A stretch of DNA of 5,343 bases from Candidatus Pacearchaeota archaeon (GTDB lineage Archaea; Nanobdellota; Nanobdellia; Pacearchaeales; GW2011-AR1), in the NCBI GenBank assembly GCA_023142835.1, contig JAGLIS010000030.1, positions 1 to 5,343 on the forward strand, written 5' to 3'. Position numbers and translations under genes: made by a program. The notes beneath the pieces are model-generated. The model saw only the letters and a program-made list of their open reading frames with translations, was not told where the DNA came from and did no database searches. Shown here piece after piece: positions 1 to 3,210 of the stretch (the first letter of the stretch is position 1; each line of letters opens with the position of its first letter).

Positions 1-157
1 TCAAAGGATTCTCATTATTTTTTATAGTCTTATTATTCCATCCATAAGCAACATTATCTCCATAGGGTGGATCGGTGACAATCAAATCAATACACCGTTT
101 AGGCATCTCCTTCATAATTTGAATACAATCTCCATGAATTATTTTATTTAATTCCAT
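1..157 (-). CDS. DNA methyltransferase (DPPY type), N-terminal part only
   Basis: Partial gene: the first 52 codons are present and the rest lies left of the window. The N-terminus reads MELNKIIHGDCIQIMKEMP, then IDLIVTDPPYG, with the catalytic DPPY at residues 29-32. A short GD-containing start followed at once by a DPPY motif is typical of N6-adenine or N4-cytosine DNA methyltransferases of the N6_N4_Mtase family, which transfer methyl from S-adenosylmethionine to DNA. The early catalytic motif suggests the class in which the AdoMet-binding FxGxG motif comes later; that part is not visible. The start ATG is at 157, with a GGAG Shine-Dalgarno at 162-165, four bases before it. It overlaps the preceding ribbon-helix-helix-like gene by 14 bases, so the two are probably co-transcribed. 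Target sequence, and whether a restriction partner exists, cannot be seen. An orphan enzyme protecting or marking the mobile element is an inference. Confidence 0.9.
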   Translation of the reverse strand, partial: MELNKIIHGDCIQIMKEMPKRCIDLIVTDPPYGDNVAYGWNNKTIKNNENPL

Positions 158-329
158 ATTTCTCCAAAAGCTTATTTAATTTTTCCTCGATAATTGTTAA
201 CTGAGGCTTCGCATAAATCCGAGACAAACAATAATTATTCAGACTAGTATTTTCTTTCCTCGCCAATTCTTTTAATTTCTCAAGCCGATAAGTTTCTAAT
301 ACTAGATGGATTTGTGCATTCTTTTTCAT
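144..329 (-). CDS. Small ribbon-helix-helix-like protein (61 aa), possible DNA-binding regulator
   Basis: The 61 residues fit the ribbon-helix-helix pattern. A short alternating strand (AQIHLVL, residues 5-11) is followed by helix 1 (about 13-26, YRLEKLKELARKE), an N-T-S-L turn (27-30) and helix 2 (about 29-39). A further amphipathic helix (about 45-58, IIEEKLNKLLEKY) could help dimerise it. Proteins of this fold (Arc/MetJ/CopG class) bind DNA as dimers through the paired strands and commonly autoregulate plasmid or antitoxin operons. The start at 329 is favoured by an AGGAG Shine-Dalgarno at 335-339, five bases upstream. The gene overlaps the upstream 46-codon ORF by 50 bases and the methyltransferase by 14 bases. 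It is a plausible ligand for the repeats between the two promoters. The fold assignment is by eye; an antitoxin without a visible toxin, or an accessory protein of the methyltransferase, are alternatives. Confidence 0.68.
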   Translation of the reverse strand: MKKNAQIHLVLETYRLEKLKELARKENTSLNNYCLSRIYAKPQLTIIEEKLNKLLEKYGIK

Positions 330-420
330 GGCTTCTCCTAATAATCTCTCTCAAGATTTCATTTAATTCCTTCAGCTTTGCGATAATCTCCTCGCCAATA
401 TCTTCTGAAATATTTTCCAT
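280..420 (-). CDS. Small helical ORF (46 aa), first gene of the leftward unit
   Basis: An ATG at 420 opens a 46-codon frame ending in TGA at 280-282. Residues 1-30 read as one amphipathic, acidic/basic helix (EEIIAKLKELNEILREIIRR, with Ile/Leu at heptad-like spacing), suggesting a short coiled coil; the last 15 residues look unstructured. It has no Shine-Dalgarno, but a TATA-like box lies about 26 bases upstream, so translation of a leaderless mRNA from this ATG is likely. It overlaps the ribbon-helix-helix-like gene by 50 bases in another frame, more than usual; the tail may be read-through dictated by the next gene. No family is recognised. It could be a real microprotein or a leader ORF that couples translation to the downstream gene. 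Confidence 0.5.
   Translation of the reverse strand: MENISEDIGEEIIAKLKELNEILREIIRRSHEKECTNPSSIRNLSA
335..339 (-). promoter_or_regulatory. Shine-Dalgarno of the ribbon-helix-helix-like gene
   Basis: On the minus strand AGGAG stands five bases before the ATG at 329, inside the upstream 46-codon ORF. It fixes the start of the 61-residue protein and supports its translation from a polycistronic mRNA. Confidence 0.75.
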
Positions 421-440
421 AAATTCTAGAATTAATTAAT

Positions 441-450
441 CCTTAAATAA
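441..450 (-). promoter_or_regulatory. Putative archaeal TATA box, leftward operon
   Basis: The minus strand reads TTATTTAAGG, with its centre about 26 bases before the ATG at 420. Archaeal TATA boxes sit roughly 26 bases before the transcription start, so the mRNA would begin at or next to the start codon. The box is only moderately TATA-like, and the bases just upstream (TCGGCG) do not resemble a purine-rich BRE. Confidence 0.45.
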
Positions 451-453
451 CGC

Positions 454-499
454 CGAGTGAAAAAAACTATGTAGAAAAGTTTGTAGAATTTTTAACTCG
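454..499. promoter_or_regulatory. Candidate operator: imperfect inverted repeat between divergent TATA boxes
   Basis: CGAGTGAAAAA at 454-464 is mirrored by TTTTTAACTCG at 489-499; the reverse complement of the second arm is CGAGTTAAAAA, a match at 10 of 11 bases. The arms are separated by 24 bases. The left arm lies four bases beyond the leftward TATA box and the right arm ends six bases before the rightward one, so one bound regulator could control both operons. The repeat is directly visible; its use as an operator is inferred. The ribbon-helix-helix-like or zinc-ribbon protein encoded next to it are the obvious candidates. Confidence 0.42.
470..488 (+). repeat. Tandem TGTAGAA direct repeat
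   Basis: TGTAGAA occurs at 470-476 and again at 482-488, a 12-base period, close to one helical turn. It sits inside the loop of the inverted repeat in the divergent control region. Repeats of this size and phase can be half-sites for ribbon-helix-helix dimers, but two 7-base copies in AT-rich DNA could also be chance. Confidence 0.35.
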
Positions 500-505
500 T
501 ATGCC

Positions 506-514
506 TATATAAAA
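506..514 (+). promoter_or_regulatory. Archaeal-type TATA box, rightward T4SS operon
   Basis: TATATAAAA begins 27 bases before the ATG at 533. With archaeal TATA-to-start spacing, transcription would begin within a few bases of that ATG, giving a leaderless mRNA; this agrees with the absence of a Shine-Dalgarno before 533. A bacterial -10 reading (TATAAA) is possible, but it would leave a very short leader without a ribosome-binding site. Confidence 0.65.
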
Positions 515-532
515 GACCCATCAACAGACAGC

Positions 533-715
533 ATGGAAAAATGCGAGGTTTGTGGTGTGGAGTTAATCTGCGAAAAAGGTGTCTGCAGTTCTTGTACCGA
601 ATTTTTCAAATGGAAGTATAGGGAGAGCTTCGAGGAGAACTTGAAGATTTTTCTAGAAACCATTGGAAAACCTAAACTAAATTTCAGGAGGAAACGATGG
701 AAAAAAAGACACTAG
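533..715 (+). CDS. Small zinc-ribbon protein with basic C-terminal tail (60 aa)
   Basis: CxxC pairs at Cys4/Cys7 and Cys18/Cys21 form a treble-clef or zinc-ribbon-like metal site, with an extra Cys13 between them. The middle (about 24-43) is probably one amphipathic helix, and residues 52-60 are strongly basic (RRKRWKKRH). A small zinc-binding protein with a basic tail suggests nucleic-acid binding, for example a regulator of the operon it leads; no exact family is recognised. The start at 533 is set by the TATA box 27 bases upstream and is probably leaderless. The last 19 bases overlap the pilin gene in another frame, and the codons for the basic tail are the same bases that form the pilin's AGGAGG and start region. 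The basic tail may therefore be partly a by-product of that overlap. A non-regulatory structural or targeting role cannot be excluded. Confidence 0.75.
   Translation: MEKCEVCGVELICEKGVCSSCTEFFKWKYRESFEENLKIFLETIGKPKLNFRRKRWKKRH
686..691 (+). promoter_or_regulatory. Strong Shine-Dalgarno of the pilin gene
   Basis: A perfect AGGAGG stands five bases before the ATG at 697. It is the strongest ribosome-binding site in the window and lies inside the zinc-ribbon coding region. This fits a pilus subunit that has to be made in large amounts from a shared mRNA. Confidence 0.85.
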
Positions 716-1035
716 CTATCTTTGGAATAATGCTTCTTGTGTTCACTTTCTTAATCCAACTTGTTTCGGCTGTTGATTTTGATAGCGATATATCTGATGA
801 AGACAAAGAAGCATTTGATGAGATTCTTGAACCAGTGATGAAGATCTACAATTTTGTCAAGTATAGTGCCAGTGTAATCGCTGTTATGGTCTTGTTGTTT
901 GCAGGTATAACATATATCACTGCAGGAGCAGATCCAGGAAAGCGAGAAAAGGCAAAGAACATGGCGACATACGTTATTGTTGGTCTTGTAGTTATTTGGG
1001 CAGCACCATTGATAGTAAACTTTATCGTCGGCTAA
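697..1035 (+). CDS. VirB2/TrbC-like type IV secretion pilin
   Basis: Probable subunit of a conjugation-type pilus. The 112-residue precursor has a signal peptide (basic MEKK, hydrophobic 5-23, likely cleavage after Ser-Ala at 24-25) and an acidic N-terminal segment (27-45). Two membrane helices (about 57-75 and 91-111) flank a short charged loop, AGADPGKREKAKNMA (76-90). Two helices joined by a small Lys-rich loop, after a cleaved leader, is the VirB2/TrbC layout; the G-x-x-Y-x-x-x-G then DP-x-K-x-x-K-AK pattern resembles pilins of VirB4-containing systems in Gram-positive bacteria, CPR bacteria and archaea. The start is fixed by the AGGAGG five bases upstream. It overlaps the zinc-ribbon gene by 19 bases, and the next gene follows after one base. 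By hand count 721-1020 is 38% G+C, against 26% for 1801-2100 in the next gene, possibly reflecting high expression. In archaea, Ced/Ted-type systems use comparable pili. Confidence 0.88.
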   Translation: MEKKTLAIFGIMLLVFTFLIQLVSAVDFDSDISDEDKEAFDEILEPVMKIYNFVKYSASVIAVMVLLFAGITYITAGADPGKREKAKNMATYVIVGLVVIWAAPLIVNFIVG

Positions 1036-1036
1036 C

Positions 1037-2401
1037 ATGGAAAGATTTTCTTTTTTTGGAGCTCTTGTGCTATTAATCATAGTGCAATCTCCCTTTATTT
1101 TTTCTTATTCATGCGATGATATGTCTGGAGAAATTCAGGAGGCTTGTTTGGAAATTTCTGAAAGTGAATTAAGTGATTTTGAAAAAGAATTATTGATTTC
1201 TAATTTAGAATATGAAAATAATCTTGAGCCAAATCACTTTCTTGTTTATAGTAAAAACACAAATCTCCAAATAGAAGATGCTCCCGAGGGAATCCAAATT
1301 TACAATGATAGATATATAGAAAATGCGTGGATGAAAATTTTTACATTAATGCCTTCGGTAATTTATCAGAATTTTCTTTATGTTCCAAAAAATACGAAAG
1401 TATTAACAGGTTTCCATTTTGAATTTGACGAGCCAAAAGATTATCGAAGCTCTAGATATCCAGAGACTAAAAATGGAGATTGTAGAATTAGGTATAGGCT
1501 TCTTGAAAAAATAGAGGAGAATAAAATTTATGTAAATGGAATTTATCAAGGGCAAGGGCAATTAGTCCCAATTACTATAAATCAAGATTCTAAAATTGAG
1601 TCAATTTATTCGGTTAAGATAAAATATGATGTTAATCATTATCGGTGGGACTGGGATTATGAGTATGACCGTTACGAATGTGATTATGATTATGACGAAA
1701 CAAAAACAGGACAAATAACGATAAGAGATTCAATAGATGTTAAAATTTATAAGAATAATCTGGTAGCAGATATTTTGAAAATAACTAATGATGGATATTC
1801 TTCAAGGTTAAAATTAAATTATTCGGATTCTGTTGAGGTTTCTTTTATTAATTCTGGATATAATTATCATAAATATTTATTTGAATTCGTTAATTCATTT
1901 CCCCCATATAATGTTTTAACATTAAAGGCGACAGATTACCGTGGAGAAACTTTAACTAATCTTTTTAGAGAAGAAGATTCGCTGATAGTTAATAATATTG
2001 AAGAATGTGTGGTAAGAGGTTTTGATTTTTTTAATGAGGTAGCTAGTGAATGTTCTGTAGAAAATAGCTTTATTGGTTTAAAAATAAAAACAGATAAGTT
2101 AAAATATGATAATGGAGAAGAAATTGAAGTTGAAATCTTTCCGAAAGATGTTCTTGTAAATTTAACTTATGCAAAGAAATCTTATTTGGTGAAAAATGAA
2201 AAAATCCTAAATGCAATCAAGCCTTACAATAAAATAAGGGCGGTATACCATGGGGAACTTGCAGAAAAAATAATTTATATTAAAAATAAATCAAGATTAA
2301 TTTTGCTTTATAATTTATTTTTAGTCATTTTAGTTTTTGTTATTTTGTATATTATAGTTAAAAAGTACTGGAGACAAATATGGGAGAATGTGGTTTATTA
2401 A
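1037..2401 (+). CDS. Secreted type I membrane protein of unknown function in a T4SS operon (454 aa)
   Basis: No named family is recognised. Visible layout: signal peptide (about 1-25, hydrophobic FFGALVLLIIVQSPFIFS), a large outside domain (26 to about 419), one C-terminal membrane helix (about 420-441) and a short basic cytoplasmic tail starting KKYWRQ. The outside part has six cysteines (26, 37, 149, 215, 324, 339), which could form disulfides such as 26-37, 149-215 and 324-339. It also has an unusual Tyr/Asp/Trp patch at 201-221 and an Ig-like beta segment near 346-417 (LKYDNGEEIEVEI is typical of surface beta-sandwich modules). Several N-x-S/T sites (for example NYS, NLT, NKS) could be glycosylated. 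The start one base after the pilin stop gives a good signal peptide; there is no Shine-Dalgarno, so reinitiation is likely. Its place between pilin and channel genes suggests a pilus-assembly, periplasm-like scaffold or cell-contact role. The first mature residues (CDDMSGEIQEAC) look like a pattern I associate with DPANN secretion-cluster proteins, recalled and not searched. Confidence 0.88.
   Translation: MERFSFFGALVLLIIVQSPFIFSYSCDDMSGEIQEACLEISESELSDFEKELLISNLEYENNLEPNHFLVYSKNTNLQIEDAPEGIQIYNDRYIENAWMKIFTLMPSVIYQNFLYVPKNTKVLTGFHFEFDEPKDYRSSRYPETKNGDCRIRYRLLEKIEENKIYVNGIYQGQGQLVPITINQDSKIESIYSVKIKYDVNHYRWDWDYEYDRYECDYDYDETKTGQITIRDSIDVKIYKNNLVADILKITNDGYSSRLKLNYSDSVEVSFINSGYNYHKYLFEFVNSFPPYNVLTLKATDYRGETLTNLFREEDSLIVNNIEECVVRGFDFFNEVASECSVENSFIGLKIKTDKLKYDNGEEIEVEIFPKDVLVNLTYAKKSYLVKNEKILNAIKPYNKIRAVYHGELAEKIIYIKNKSRLILLYNLFLVILVFVILYIIVKKYWRQIWENVVY
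2370..2373 (+). promoter_or_regulatory. Shine-Dalgarno of the VirB6-like gene
   Basis: GGAG lies six bases before the ATG at 2380, within the end of the 454-codon gene. It supports the 2380 start even though this places the start 22 bases inside the upstream coding region. Confidence 0.6.
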
Positions 2402-3210
2402 ATTTAGCAAGTTGTATTCCTGAGAAACTTTGTGAGTTTTTTATCTCCCTATTAAATGCTCCATTAAAACCACTATTAGATTTTATCAAAAGTTTATTAA
2501 CTGAGCCAGTTAACATAGAAGTTCTAGCACCTATTTGGGCAATCATCCTTTATGTCCTGTCGATATTTTATGGATTGTTATTGCTTTATGCTGGAATGAA
2601 CTTTATGTTTTCAGGACATAACGAAATCAAAAGAGCAAAATCAAAAGAATGGTTTCAAAATGTTTTTCTAATGATTTTATTTACCCAGATGTCTTTCTTT
2701 TTATATTCGCTGATTTTAGATGTTTCCAGTTTATTAACTGCGGGGATGATGAACTTAGTTAATCCAGATTTTTTTCTTTTAACTGCAGATAATATAATCA
2801 ATATAGGATTGCAATTCTTTTTTGCTCTTTTTTACGTTTTAATATTACTTCTTACAGTGTTAATTCTTGTAATAAGATATCTGACTGTCGCTATAGGAGT
2901 AGTTTTATTTCCAATAGGGATTTTTTTGTATTTTATTCCTCCAGTTCAAGACTATGGAAAATTAATATTAAATTATTTGGGAGTTTGTATCTTCATTGGA
3001 TTTTTTGATTCAGTAATTTTTTTAGTAGCTTCTCAATTAATCGAAATTCAAATTTTTGAAAATATGAAAATAATGGTTATGATGGGTACTTTTTCAATGG
3101 TTAATTTATTGATGTTATATCTTTTATTTTTTTCAATAATTAAATCCGCATTGAAAACTACGAGTTCAGTTGCAAACCCAATAATTTCAGTAGCGAAATA
3201 TTTCGTATGA
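2380..3210 (+). CDS. VirB6/TrbL/CedA-like polytopic membrane channel protein
   Basis: The 276 residues are almost entirely hydrophobic, with about six membrane segments (near 50-77, 91-119, 139-165, 168-188, 195-220 and 232-258). An N-terminal amphipathic stretch (about 17-41) contains the third of three early cysteines (4, 12, 18). The segment from R166 through FPIGIFLYFIPP (177-188) to a further helix matches the conserved core of VirB6/TrbL-type inner-membrane proteins, an Arg followed by a Gly/Pro-broken helix ending in a Pro pair. VirB6-like proteins form the membrane path of type IV secretion systems; CedA is the archaeal relative. The first hairpin resembles the VirB2-like pilin encoded upstream (see findings). 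It lies between the surface protein and VirB4, overlapping the first by 22 bases and the second by 4. The assignment rests on topology, motif and position; the family is poorly conserved, so another polytopic T4SS component remains possible. Confidence 0.83.
   Translation: MGECGLLNLASCIPEKLCEFFISLLNAPLKPLLDFIKSLLTEPVNIEVLAPIWAIILYVLSIFYGLLLLYAGMNFMFSGHNEIKRAKSKEWFQNVFLMILFTQMSFFLYSLILDVSSLLTAGMMNLVNPDFFLLTADNIINIGLQFFFALFYVLILLLTVLILVIRYLTVAIGVVLFPIGIFLYFIPPVQDYGKLILNYLGVCIFIGFFDSVIFLVASQLIEIQIFENMKIMVMMGTFSMVNLLMLYLLFFSIIKSALKTTSSVANPIISVAKYFV

Noticed and set aside
751..1080. Minus-strand 109-codon ORF opposite the pilin gene
   Set aside because: It mirrors a well-supported coding region, has a Cys/His-scattered low-quality sequence, and has no promoter or ribosome site; it is a shadow of the pilin frame.
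1037..1120. Lipoprotein signal in the 454-residue protein, because Cys26 follows the hydrophobic leader
   Set aside because: The residues before the cysteine (FSYSC) do not fit a lipobox, and the protein already has a C-terminal membrane anchor.
2358..2546. Minus-strand 62-codon ORF opposite the start of the VirB6-like gene
   Set aside because: It lies antisense to two overlapping well-supported genes and shows no ribosome-binding site or recognisable motif.
2741..2840. T-runs in the VirB6-like gene as possible terminators
   Set aside because: They encode Phe/Leu/Ile in membrane helices, there is no upstream hairpin, and the operon clearly continues.
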